From NCBI GenBank assembly GCA_015055615.1, contig SVHT01000007.1, forward strand, positions 28,249 through 92,248: a stretch of 64,000 bases of DNA, given 5' to 3'. The notes beneath the pieces were generated by a model that was not told the DNA's origin, did no database searches, and saw nothing but the letters and a program-made list of their open reading frames with translations. Below are positions 52,790 to 60,757 of this stretch, one piece after another. A program made the translations under genes and the position numbers. Position 1 is the first letter of the stretch, and each line of letters opens with the position of its first letter. This stretch comes from Clostridiales bacterium. Its GTDB lineage: Bacteria > Bacillota > Clostridia > Christensenellales > Borkfalkiaceae.

Positions 52790-53434
52790 TTACTTTTTCT
52801 TGCTCCGCTCTTCTTCGGCTTTGCGAGCCGCCTCTTTTGCCATTTCTTCTCTTGCCTCGTGCGAGAGTGCCACCGCCGCAACCATGCCCGAGTGCGTGGG
52901 GTCTTCCACCTCAGGGGGCCGTATACGCACGATACGCCCAGGCACGCCCACGACCGTCGCGTACGGGGGAACTTCCCTTAACACGACCGCCCCCGCGCCG
53001 ATTTTTGCGCCTTGCCCAACGGTAAAACCGCCCAAAACCTTCGCGCCCGCCGAAAGCGTGACGTTTTCCATAATCGTCGGATGACGCTTGCCGCGCTCCT
53101 TACCCGTACCGCCAAGCGTTACACCCTGATAAATCACCGTGCCTTTATGCACCTCCGCCGTTTCGCCGATAACCACGCCCGAGCCGTGGTCAATGAACAC
53201 CCCGCCCTCGATTTTTGCCGCGGGATGTATCTCGATGCCCGTAAAAAACCGCGCCATTTGGCTGATGATGCGAGCAATCAATTTCAACTTAATTTTGTGG
53301 AAAAAATACGCAACCCTATGCCACGACAAAGCGTGCACGCCCGAATAGGTAAGCCAAACTTCAAACCAATTCCGCGCCGCGGGGTCGTTTTGTTTCGCCG
53401 CCTTAATGTCGGCCCGCAAGTTCTTGAACCACAT
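52790..53434 (-). CDS. cysE: Serine O-acetyltransferase
   Basis: A 214-residue left-handed beta-helix acetyltransferase making O-acetylserine for cysteine synthesis. Hexapeptide repeats run through IEIHPAAKIEGGVFIDHGSG and VVIGETAEVHKGTVIYQGVT, with RHPTIMENVTLSAGAKVLGG after. The charged tail (KEAARKAEEERSKKK) is a clostridial addition. AAGGAGTG precedes the ATG. No T-box is visible in the short leader. Confidence 0.93.
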   Translation of the reverse strand: MWFKNLRADIKAAKQNDPAARNWFEVWLTYSGVHALSWHRVAYFFHKIKLKLIARIISQMARFFTGIEIHPAAKIEGGVFIDHGSGVVIGETAEVHKGTVIYQGVTLGGTGKERGKRHPTIMENVTLSAGAKVLGGFTVGQGAKIGAGAVVLREVPPYATVVGVPGRIVRIRPPEVEDPTHSGMVAAVALSHEAREEMAKEAARKAEEERSKKK

Positions 53435-53512
53435 AATTCAGCACTCCTTTTTACTTTTTTCTATCCTCTTTTCTGATTTTTTCTTCCGCGTTATAAGTTG
53501 TTTTTCGTTTTA

Positions 53513-53745
53513 TTACGTAGCTACGAGCAGTTCAAGGCGCATCGAGCACCTCGGCGGGAGCGTACTATAACGTACGTGCGCAAGGGGCGCGCAGTTACAA
53601 CGAAGAAATGCGATGCAGATACGTACAAATTGTTACGTAGCTACGAGCAGTTCAAGGCGCATCGAGCACCCCGTCGGGAGCGTACTATAACGTACGTGAG
53701 CAAGGGGCGCGCAGTTGCAACGAAGAAATGCGATGCAGATACGTA
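53513..53745. repeat. Tandem 113-bp repeat, two copies, period 120
   Basis: Units at 53513-53625 and 53633-53745 differ at four positions. Each begins and ends with TACGTA and contains nested inverted segments (GCATCG/CGATGC, CGTAC/GTACG), so it may fold as RNA or be a palindromic mobile repeat. An 82-codon open frame across both copies is an effect of the repeat and is not called as a gene. Confidence 0.85.
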
Positions 53746-53747
53746 AC

Positions 53748-53788
53748 AAAAAAACGCCTTTACACTATATTATCATAGTATAAAGGCG
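53748..53788 (-). terminator. Terminator downstream of the 6S-like RNA
   Basis: CGCCTTTATACTAT, GATA loop, ATATAGTGTAAAGGCG and seven T on the minus strand. It would end any transcript that reads past the 6S-like RNA. Confidence 0.85.
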
Positions 53789-53814
53789 CATTCCAACGCT
53801 GTTCCACTTTATTT

Positions 53815-54003
53815 TAGAAAATCCAAAGATTTTCCCTCGTATGCCCGATAACGGAGGCCGCCGCAGAGGATTAGTCTGTCCTAATAACACAGAAACGCAC
53901 TTTCGCCGAAGTAAAGGACCGCGCAACGCTTTCAGCCTACGGCGTTACTCTCTGTTCCGTCCCCCGTTTTCGGGTACTCTTTTTCTGCTCGGATATTCAA
54001 TTT
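53815..54003 (-). ncRNA. ssrS: Probable 6S RNA
   Basis: A stretch of about 190 bases without a gene, with a strong promoter at 54010-54038. The transcript folds into one long interrupted hairpin: 5' CCCGAAAACGGGGG pairs with 3' CCTCCGTTATCGGG, and CAGAG with CTCTG. The 3' arm reads CTCTGCGGCGGCCTCCG, like the 3' arm of E. coli 6S RNA (CCTGCGGCGGCATCTCGG), and GCGGTCC appears near the loop. 6S RNA traps the sigma-70-type holoenzyme in stationary phase. Identified by eye from structure and promoter; a covariance search would decide. Confidence 0.55.
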
Positions 54004-54009
54004 TTAGTT

Positions 54010-54038
54010 ATTATAGCACACCGAAGGCAAAAACGCAA
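54010..54038 (-). promoter_or_regulatory. Promoter of the 6S-like RNA
   Basis: TTGCGT, 17 bases, TATAAT with TG just upstream. It lies 16 bases past the stop of the preceding gene. Confidence 0.8.
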
Positions 54039-54053
54039 GCGTTTGGGCGCGGT

Positions 54054-54692
54054 TTATCGCAAGAAAAGGTTCGTCACCTTGTATTCTTGGAAAATGAGCG
54101 TCAGCATGTCGGGGTTAAACACCTTTTCTTTGAGTAAATACGACATAATAACGTCTTTCACGTAGATATATTCAAATTGATATCCGCACAGATTCAAGAG
54201 CGCCTGCGTGTCCTCAAAAGAGAACCTCTGCGTAAGCGCCAAGGTAAAAATCAAATTTTTCGACGGCAGATATTTGTTTTTGCGAATTCCCTTCCAAATG
54301 GCAGGCGCAACGTCAACGCTTTGCAATACTTCCTCGTCCGTCGCTTTATACTTTTCCAAAATCTTGTTCAAGGTTTTATGCACCGCATACTTGGAAAACA
54401 GATTTTTGAAACGTCTAAAAATCGACATCGGGCGGAAGGAAAAGGAAAAGCTCACGTCTACCATGCGTTCCTTTAACACCGCCAAAATTTCCGTCTTTTT
54501 TTCTTGACGGGAAAGGCTCATCGTCTCGGGGGGCAGGGTGTAAGCGTACGTTCTGCCGTCCTCACGAATTTCCGAGGCTTGCATCAACGGCATTTTATAG
54601 CCGGGCAAAAGGCACAGCTTATCGTAATTTGCATATTTTTCGCAAAAATATTCGTCTACCTGCGTAATGATTTCGTCAAAATATTCGTTCAT
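54054..54692 (-). CDS. Putative DNA-binding protein, clostridial family
   Basis: A 212-residue protein of unknown role. The C-terminal 110 residues (LNKILEKYKATDEEVLQSVD ... LPSKNLIFTLALTQRFSFED, then ALLNLCGYQFEY) follow an all-helical domain, often found in Clostridia, that resembles Xre-type HTH proteins (KxSDxEVYKxANIDRxxFSKIR in its usual form). The N-terminal half has no recognisable motif. Start at 54692 by GGAGAAAG. It directly precedes the 6S-like RNA. Confidence 0.6.
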   Translation of the reverse strand: MNEYFDEIITQVDEYFCEKYANYDKLCLLPGYKMPLMQASEIREDGRTYAYTLPPETMSLSRQEKKTEILAVLKERMVDVSFSFSFRPMSIFRRFKNLFSKYAVHKTLNKILEKYKATDEEVLQSVDVAPAIWKGIRKNKYLPSKNLIFTLALTQRFSFEDTQALLNLCGYQFEYIYVKDVIMSYLLKEKVFNPDMLTLIFQEYKVTNLFLR

Positions 54693-54913
54693 CGTTTCTT
54701 TCTCCGCTTTTCTATCCTTATTATAGCACAATTACCGCTAAAATCGCAAGCAAAAATACGTGCATTTTCTATTTCGCGCTCCCGTCATACCGCTTAATTT
54801 TGTGAGCTTTGCGCCTATAAAAATGTAAATCTCGTTCTTTTTACCCGGAAAATTTTCAATTTTTTTGTGAAAATCAAGGTTTTTTTGCTCGTTCGCTTGC
54901 CTTTTTATCATTT

Positions 54914-54950
54914 TTGTGATAAATTTGATATAGAATAACAAAAATCACAA
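54914..54950. promoter_or_regulatory. Putative autoregulatory operator of the DeoR gene
   Basis: Inverted arms TTGTGAT (54914-54920) and ATCACAA (54944-54950) flank an AT-rich stretch with possible -10 elements, right before the ribosome binding site. Confidence 0.5.
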
Positions 54951-54964
54951 TAGGAGTACGAACG

Positions 54965-55723
54965 ATGAAACGGGACCGTATACAGGAAATTGCCGAACTT
55001 TTGGACAAACGCGGTAAGCTCACTTTGGAGCAGTTGGAAGAACATTTTCCGCGCGTATCGCAAATGACCCTCCGCCGCGACCTTTTCCAATTAGAGGAAG
55101 AGGGCAAAATTATCCGTGTGCGTGGCGGCGCTATGTCCGTACGCGAAGTACAAAAAACTTCGGGCGAGCCGTACGCGAAAAAGACGACTATTCATACCGA
55201 TGAAAAAATTATCATCGCGCAAAAGGCGGCGGGGCTTATCGACGAGGGCGCGTCCTTGTTCTTAGACGGCGGCACGACGGCGTTGTACCTTGCCAAGGAA
55301 ATGCCCGATCGATATTGTAGCGTATTTACCAACGGGCTTGCGGTTGCAACCGAGCTCGCTAAAAAGAAAAACGTGGTCGTAAGCTTACTTGGCGGTCAGC
55401 TCATCAAGGAAAACCTCGCCACGGCATCCTCTTTCTCGTCCTTATATTTCACGGACACGAATTTTGAAATTGCCATCATTTCAGCGGCGGCGTTTACCCC
55501 CGAAAGCGGTTTTTCGTGCAGCTCGCAAATGGAGTCCGAGCTCCTGCGCGTTATCTGCAAAAAGGCAAAATTCTTGTATATGATGCTGGATAGCTCGAAA
55601 ATCGGCAAAATCAAGCCTTACACCTTTGCCCGCGCGGAAGATATCAACGTCTTAATCACCGACGACGAATTCCCCGACGCGCTTAAAACGCAATTTAAAA
55701 ACATGGACATTGTCGTTATCTAA
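54965..55723 (+). CDS. DeoR/GlpR-family transcriptional regulator
   Basis: A 252-residue regulator: N-terminal winged helix (RIQEIAELLDKRGKLTLEQL, then SQMTLRRDLFQLEEEGKIIR and VRGGA) and a C-terminal sugar-phosphate-sensing domain with LFLDGGTTALYLAKEM and LLGGQL, ending in DSSKIGKIKPYTFA. Such proteins usually repress a nearby sugar operon, but no sugar genes flank it. AGGAG site; probably autoregulated through TTGTGAT/ATCACAA. Confidence 0.88.
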   Translation: MKRDRIQEIAELLDKRGKLTLEQLEEHFPRVSQMTLRRDLFQLEEEGKIIRVRGGAMSVREVQKTSGEPYAKKTTIHTDEKIIIAQKAAGLIDEGASLFLDGGTTALYLAKEMPDRYCSVFTNGLAVATELAKKKNVVVSLLGGQLIKENLATASSFSSLYFTDTNFEIAIISAAAFTPESGFSCSSQMESELLRVICKKAKFLYMMLDSSKIGKIKPYTFARAEDINVLITDDEFPDALKTQFKNMDIVVI

Positions 55724-55742
55724 ATTCATCAATATTTCCGTT

Positions 55743-55780
55743 AAAAAACACCCCCGTGGTAGCACTTCGGGGGTGTTTTT
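55743..55780. terminator. Bidirectional terminator after the DeoR gene
   Basis: AAAAACACCCCCG, loop, CGGGGGTGTTTTTG between converging genes. Confidence 0.85.
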
Positions 55781-55783
55781 GTT

Positions 55784-55993
55784 TTACCAATCTTGCTTTT
55801 TCAACGACTTATCCTTAACGTCGTCGTAATAGGCGAAATACTTTTCCTTAAATGCCTCGGGGGTTAAAGGCACTTCCTCGCCCTTGTCGCGCATGCGGTC
55901 TAACATATCCTGCAATTCATCGGGCGTAAAATCCGCCAATTCCGTTTCTTCGCCGTATTGCTGCAACAATTTCAAAAGGTCCAATTCCGACAT
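55784..55993 (-). CDS. Small acidic protein, 69 aa
   Basis: A small helical acidic protein (SELDLLKLLQQYGEETELAD, then FTPDELQDMLDRM). Not recognised. AGAGGAG precedes the ATG at 55993. It follows the PHP phosphatase gene by 19 bases and likely shares its message. A longer reading to 56071 would overlap that gene. Confidence 0.65.
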   Translation of the reverse strand: MSELDLLKLLQQYGEETELADFTPDELQDMLDRMRDKGEEVPLTPEAFKEKYFAYYDDVKDKSLKKQDW

Positions 55994-56012
55994 GTTTTCT
56001 CCTCTATCAAAC

Positions 56013-56840
56013 TTATAATTCCACTTGAATATGCTCGCCGCGGAAAGGCACGGTGATATGCGTAAACCCAATTCGTTTGAGCATGTCTACCACCTCTTCC
56101 CGCTTATCCGCAACCCGTTCTTTAAAATGCGCGTCCGAACCAAACGACACCTTTCTCCCGCCCAGCTCATAATATCTGCGCACGATATTCTCGCTCGGCA
56201 AGGTCGCCGTATCCTTCATTTTACTCGCAGAGTTGACCTCTAAAATCTTGCCCTTTTTGATGATCGTCTTTAAAATATCGTCGATTTCCTCGCCGAACTC
56301 TTCCAAGGCAAAACTTCTGTCTTCGTACAGCACGTATCGCGCGATATAACCGATATGCCCGACGATATCGTAGGGATAGGGCGCATCCAAACTACGGCGA
56401 ATCAGCCCTAAATACATGCGATACGTCGTCCCCTTTTCCTCGGTAAACGTGTGTCGGCAAAAATCCTTTCCATCCCCGCAATGCACGCTGTTAATCACAA
56501 AATCGGGACGGAATTTTTCATACGTTTGCAGATATTTTTGTTGCACTTCCGCCTTGTCCGAATACCCGAATTCCGCGCCTACGCACACGTTCAGCACCCC
56601 TTCGTAATCTTCCTGCGCGTGCCTTGCGCCGTGAAAATAATCGGCAGGGTCAGCGTTTTTTATCTGTTCAATCTCTTCATCTCGCATCTGAAACAAATCG
56701 TAATCAAAATCGAAATGGTCGCTCACGCCGTAAAAGGTAAGCCCCTTTTCGCGCGCCGTTTCCAACATCGTTTCAATCTTATCCTGACCGTCGTGTGAAA
56801 AGGTGGTATGCGTATGCATATCCGTCAAAAATTTTTGCAT
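56013..56840 (-). CDS. PHP-domain phosphatase (HisK-type histidinol phosphatase)
   Basis: A 275-residue PHP-domain metal enzyme: DMHTHTTFSHDGQ at the N terminus, GVSDHFDF, VGAEFG, INSVHCGDG, VGHIGYI, and FGSDAHFKERVAD near the end supply the trinuclear metal site. It looks like HisK-type histidinol-phosphate phosphatases, but no his gene is nearby, so another phosphoester is possible. It has its own strong promoter. Confidence 0.85.
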   Translation of the reverse strand: MQKFLTDMHTHTTFSHDGQDKIETMLETAREKGLTFYGVSDHFDFDYDLFQMRDEEIEQIKNADPADYFHGARHAQEDYEGVLNVCVGAEFGYSDKAEVQQKYLQTYEKFRPDFVINSVHCGDGKDFCRHTFTEEKGTTYRMYLGLIRRSLDAPYPYDIVGHIGYIARYVLYEDRSFALEEFGEEIDDILKTIIKKGKILEVNSASKMKDTATLPSENIVRRYYELGGRKVSFGSDAHFKERVADKREEVVDMLKRIGFTHITVPFRGEHIQVEL

Positions 56841-56879
56841 ATTCTCGCCTCACAAACTCTCAAAATCTCGTTCGCCATT

Positions 56880-56908
56880 ATTATAGCACACCCCCTCGCT
56901 TTTTTCAA
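56880..56908 (-). promoter_or_regulatory. Promoter of the PHP gene
   Basis: TTGAAA, 17 bases, TATAAT on the minus strand. Confidence 0.75.
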
Positions 56909-57022
56909 GCGCACGAGGGTATGCGCCGTATAAAATTTTTCCGCTTTTTCCGCTTTTTGGAAAAACCTTGCTATTTTTACGCCCGCTTTCCGTTATTTTC
57001 CTTACTTTCCTTTCATTGACTA

Positions 57023-57051
57023 TTGACTCTCCGTCCTCCACCCTTTACAAT
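57023..57051 (+). promoter_or_regulatory. Promoter of the NlpC/P60 gene
   Basis: TTGACT, 17 bases, TACAAT, with a leader of about 65 bases before the ATG. Confidence 0.65.
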
Positions 57052-57122
57052 ACTGTCAGCACTTTTTTGCTTTTTCGCTAAAAAGTCAGTCTAAATTCCA
57101 TTGACAAAAGGAGCATGTTTAT

Positions 57123-58001
57123 ATGAAAAAAAGAAAAGTATTGTTTGCGGCTGCGTTGCTCGCCCTTTTAACGCCGATAACGGCGCTTACCGCTTGTCAT
57201 CGCGATACGTCCCCTACTCTTTTTGAAAGTAACAGCGAAATTTCCGCTATTCTTCCCGACGCCGAGGCTCCGCCCGCAAATAGCGACAGCACCTTGGATA
57301 GTTCCCCCAGTCAACCCGAAAACACCCCCGAAACTCCGCCAGAAATTACCCCCGTCCCCCCAGTAATACAAACGGAAAGCTACATACGCTGCACGGGCGA
57401 TAATGTGAATTTGCGCTCGGGCGCGGGCACGGGGTATTCCGTTCTTGGTAAGGCCGAGAAAAATACCGCATACGTGGTTTTGGGCAAAACGGGCGATTGG
57501 TACAAGACCTATTACCGTGGCAACGTAGCCTATATTTCCGCCTCGTACGTTTCCGTTTTCACGCTTGAAAAAGCAGAAAGCGCAACTGAGTCCGTACTTG
57601 GAGAAGGATACAAGCTAATCGGCGTCCCGTACGTGTACGGCGCGGTTCGTTTGCACGACGGCAAAGGAAACCTCTTAAAGGGCTTTACCGCGCAAAAATT
57701 CGATTGCTCGTCCTTGGTCCAATACGTGTTTTACCAAGGCGCGGGAAAACTGTTGGACGTGACGACTCGCACACAAGTTAAACAAGGAAAACACGTGCCT
57801 CGCAGCGAATTGCAACGGGGAGATTGTATCTATTTTACCAACGAGGAACGGCAATATAAAACGGGCACGGAACGCATAGGACACGTCGCTATTTACCTCG
57901 GCGACAATTACATTTTGCATACCGCATCCGATTATGCACGCATCGAAAAAATGACCGCCAAACGCTGGTCCTTTTACGTCGAGGCGAGGCGGTTTTTGTG
58001 A
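57123..58001 (+). CDS. SH3b-NlpC/P60 lipoprotein, cell-wall hydrolase
   Basis: A 292-residue exported lipoprotein. The signal peptide ends in the lipobox LTAC (Cys25). A Pro/Ser-rich linker (about 40-85) leads to a bacterial SH3 domain (VNLRSGAGTGYSVLGKAEK, 96-145), then an NlpC/P60 cysteine peptidase with Cys in KFDCSSLVQYVFY, His in RIGHVAIYLG and a third polar residue in ILHTAS. It should cut peptide stems of peptidoglycan at the cell surface. Ribosome binding site AAAAGGAG. Confidence 0.92.
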   Translation: MKKRKVLFAAALLALLTPITALTACHRDTSPTLFESNSEISAILPDAEAPPANSDSTLDSSPSQPENTPETPPEITPVPPVIQTESYIRCTGDNVNLRSGAGTGYSVLGKAEKNTAYVVLGKTGDWYKTYYRGNVAYISASYVSVFTLEKAESATESVLGEGYKLIGVPYVYGAVRLHDGKGNLLKGFTAQKFDCSSLVQYVFYQGAGKLLDVTTRTQVKQGKHVPRSELQRGDCIYFTNEERQYKTGTERIGHVAIYLGDNYILHTASDYARIEKMTAKRWSFYVEARRFL

Positions 58002-58064
58002 TTTTTTTTGAAGAATCACCACGTCCCCGCAATAAAAGGTAGGGGTACGGGGATATAAAATAGG

Positions 58065-58817
58065 TTATTTTCGTTCCGATAAGGCGGTTGCAGCAAGAAA
58101 GTATACGGCGGTAGCCCCCGCGCCCATTAGACGGCGCGCGCACTCGCTCCCCGTCGAGCCCGTTGTCATAATATCGTCCACCAACAAGATTTTTCTATCT
58201 CGACACTCTCTACGCTTGTGGACGTGATATGCGCCCGCTACGTTCTTTGAACGCTCTGCAAAAGACATATGTTTTTGTTGGGCGGTATCACGGTGCTTTT
58301 GCAGGATATCCACGCCCACTTCCGCTGTAAAACCAAGGCGGTTTAGCTCCTCGCAAACAGCCTGCGCCAGCCGTTCTGCCTGATTATATCCCCTTTTGCG
58401 TTTTGCCACCAAGCTCATAGGCACGGGCACAATCAACAACGGCTCTTCTCTGTCGCCATCATAACGCATAGCAAACGTCCGCGCCATTTCTTCGCCGAAA
58501 AACAGAGCAAGGCTTGGTGCTCCAATCTTCATACGGTTGACCATAGCGGCGGCAGGTCCACGATAGATAAACGGCATAATTCCCTTTTCAAAATTCGGCG
58601 CTTTTGCTTTGCAGTCAATGCATATCCCCTCGGACACACGCTCCCGCCCGCATTTTTCACAGAATTTACCCCCGATACGGGGCATCTTGTCCATACAAGG
58701 GTCGCAAAGGCGTTGAGCGGGATAGGTGAAAATCTCCGCGCCACAGCAATCACACGTATAGCCGTGGTTTCCCATTACCGCACGAATTTTTTCCGCAAGC
58801 TTTGCAAAAATGCCCAT
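58065..58817 (-). CDS. ComF-family phosphoribosyltransferase-like protein
   Basis: A 250-residue ComFC-type protein: two N-terminal zinc-ribbon pairs (CDCCGAEIF, CDPCMDK, CEKCGRE, CIDCKAK) and a C-terminal PRTase fold with KRGYNQAERLA and the PRPP loop LLVDDIMTTGST. ComF helps DNA uptake in naturally competent bacteria; here no comEC or comG gene is near. Start at 58817 by GAGGAGAGGG. Confidence 0.88.
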   Translation of the reverse strand: MGIFAKLAEKIRAVMGNHGYTCDCCGAEIFTYPAQRLCDPCMDKMPRIGGKFCEKCGRERVSEGICIDCKAKAPNFEKGIMPFIYRGPAAAMVNRMKIGAPSLALFFGEEMARTFAMRYDGDREEPLLIVPVPMSLVAKRKRGYNQAERLAQAVCEELNRLGFTAEVGVDILQKHRDTAQQKHMSFAERSKNVAGAYHVHKRRECRDRKILLVDDIMTTGSTGSECARRLMGAGATAVYFLAATALSERK

Positions 58818-58842
58818 TTCCCTCTCCTCTAAATTGAACAAG

Positions 58843-58881
58843 AAAAAAGGCGTACAGGCTGTTCAACGCAACCCGTACGCC
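58843..58881 (-). terminator. Terminator after popT
   Basis: GGCGTAC...GTACGCC stem with TTTTTT on the minus strand. Confidence 0.75.
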
Positions 58882-58889
58882 ACCATTTT

Positions 58890-59951
58890 TTATTTTTCAG
58901 ACGAATCTTCCGCAATTTCCGCTTGCCGTATGCTTTCGCTCTGTTCAGCTTTTGCGGTATTTTCCACCGTCTTTTTACGCTCGTACCGCACGAGCAGATA
59001 TGCAATGACCACGCCAACCACAAACAGCGCCGTGCCAATGCCTATCGACAGCGCAATTTTCGTCGCCCCCACGCCGCCATGCGCCCACTCGTAATACACC
59101 GTCATAATATCGCCGTTGCAGAACATCGACAAAAGCGAACCCAACGACATACCCACAATCATATAATACGCGGTATGACGCGCCTTTCCGAACACGAAGG
59201 TAAGCAATTTTGAGAAAGCGAACATACCCAACAAAAAGCCGACCGCCAGTCCCCCGTATACAAGGAACACCAACGGATTTCCCTTCCAGAAAGTCATGCT
59301 AACGCTTTCCGTCAAGCTCTTATACCAACCCACGGACATCAAAAACGCGCTTGCGCTGAGCCCGGGAACAATCTGCGTAATGCCGACGACAAACCCAATC
59401 GCTATCGCCAAGAACACGTGCCATACGTTGAAATTCAGGAAAATATTCCCCGCAAAGCGTTCGGTTTGCACAAGCGTCATTTCCATAGCGGAAAGGTCTT
59501 TTGCTTTTAAAACCGCCGAAACACAGCCAAGCGCCACGGGAATACAAAGCCCGATTGCGAATAACGCCACACGCTTGGGCGTGATTTTTGCGCCCTTGAT
59601 TTCGTCCTTTACCGCAGGGAACGCGCCGCACATCAGCCCCGCAAACAGACAAACCACCGCAAACGTATTGATTTCTAACAACTTTTGCACACCTAAGAAC
59701 CCGACGCCAAAGCCAAGCACCGCGCCAAGTCCAATCGGCAAAAGGAAGATTACACACTTCTTAAACTTTTTAAACAGATTGCCTATTGCGTACAAAAATT
59801 GGTCGTACAGCTTAAAAATGATTGCCACCGTCGAACCGCTAATCCCAGGGATAATCACGGCGAGACCGATGATGAAACCCAACAGCCCGCTCTTACACCA
59901 CGTCTTCTTATTGTATTTGATAAGCTCCATTTGCAAATCTACTTGCGACAT
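58890..59951 (-). CDS. popT: DUF368 polyprenyl-phosphate transporter (PopT)
   Basis: A 353-residue polytopic membrane protein of DUF368. Two related halves each carry a Pro-Gly loop: IPGISGSTVAIIFKLYDQFL near residue 38 and VPGLSASAFLMSVGW near 215. DUF368 proteins were shown to recycle undecaprenyl phosphate across the membrane for wall synthesis. An acidic cytoplasmic tail of 25 residues ends the protein. GGAGAAAAAAT precedes the ATG. Confidence 0.88.
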   Translation of the reverse strand: MSQVDLQMELIKYNKKTWCKSGLLGFIIGLAVIIPGISGSTVAIIFKLYDQFLYAIGNLFKKFKKCVIFLLPIGLGAVLGFGVGFLGVQKLLEINTFAVVCLFAGLMCGAFPAVKDEIKGAKITPKRVALFAIGLCIPVALGCVSAVLKAKDLSAMEMTLVQTERFAGNIFLNFNVWHVFLAIAIGFVVGITQIVPGLSASAFLMSVGWYKSLTESVSMTFWKGNPLVFLVYGGLAVGFLLGMFAFSKLLTFVFGKARHTAYYMIVGMSLGSLLSMFCNGDIMTVYYEWAHGGVGATKIALSIGIGTALFVVGVVIAYLLVRYERKKTVENTAKAEQSESIRQAEIAEDSSEK

Positions 59952-60038
59952 ATTTTTTCTCCGTTCAATAACTTCTACTATCTATATTATTTTCTTGACA
60001 ATGCAATTCTTATCATTCGTTGCGACATGTCTTGGGGG

Positions 60039-60587
60039 TTATTGTATTTTCTCTACCCTACGCCGTATCTTTTCCCGTCTTCTAGCGTATATCGAAAAGA
60101 CAATCAGCAAAATCACAACCGCAAACAGCATACCGCAAATTCCGCCCGCCGCGTCTACGCATACGTCGTGAAATTCCGCCCCACGATCCGCGACGAAAAA
60201 TTGCAGCGTTTCGTCCACAAACGGCACCGCGCACACCCCAACGAGCGACAACCACAGCGCCTCTTTTTTCCACGTGTACGAAAGGACGCACCACGTCAAC
60301 AGCGTCCCAAAAAAGGCGAACTCTGCAAAATGCGCTAAGGCGCGCACCCACGTATGTAAACGGTCATACGCCTCGCCCGTGGCATTGGCAATGCTCGAAT
60401 TGGGCGCTATTACCGACACGACCTCTTGCACAACCTCGACCATAACAGAGCTTTGTTTCGCCGATTTTTCCCCCGTCTTTAAGGAGTTGGAAAAAATAAA
60501 ACCGAGCATTCCAACACACGCAACGGTCAAGAAAATGCGCAACGTCCATTGAAAAATCGCTTTTTTCTTACTGCCTTTTAACTCCAT
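60039..60587 (-). CDS. VanZ-like membrane protein
   Basis: A 182-residue protein with four membrane helices. LRALAHFAEFAFFGTLLTW-type sequence (VRALAHFAEFAFFGTLLT), VPFVDETLQFF and FHDVCVDAAGGICG are the VanZ motifs (HxxEF, DExxQ, D-x-x-x-N/AxxG). Function outside glycopeptide resistance is not settled. No ribosome binding site precedes the ATG at 60587, and the promoter places the transcription start exactly on its A; a longer frame to 60671 would start upstream of the promoter. Confidence 0.85.
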   Translation of the reverse strand: MELKGSKKKAIFQWTLRIFLTVACVGMLGFIFSNSLKTGEKSAKQSSVMVEVVQEVVSVIAPNSSIANATGEAYDRLHTWVRALAHFAEFAFFGTLLTWCVLSYTWKKEALWLSLVGVCAVPFVDETLQFFVADRGAEFHDVCVDAAGGICGMLFAVVILLIVFSIYARRREKIRRRVEKIQ

Positions 60588-60593
60588 GATTAT

Positions 60594-60622
60594 ATTATAC
60601 GCTAAAAATATGTATCGGTCAA
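60594..60622 (-). promoter_or_regulatory. Promoter of the VanZ-like gene, leaderless geometry
   Basis: TTGACC, 17 bases, TATAAT, then six bases and the ATG. Confidence 0.75.
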
Positions 60623-60757
60623 TACATTTTCCTTGTTTTTTACAAGGATTTTTTATAATTTTTCTACACAAAACTTTAAAAAACGACGATTTTATGTACT
60701 CATCGTCTCAAAATCTCCCCTATACTGAAAGTACAAAATTTGTTTTAAGGTGAAACT

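Noticed and set aside
53498..53746. 82-codon frame with repeats in its protein sequence
   Set aside because: Created by the tandem DNA repeat whose period of 120 keeps the frame; no start signal.
56013..56840. Histidine biosynthesis operon
   Set aside because: Only the PHP phosphatase is present; neighbours have no link to histidine.
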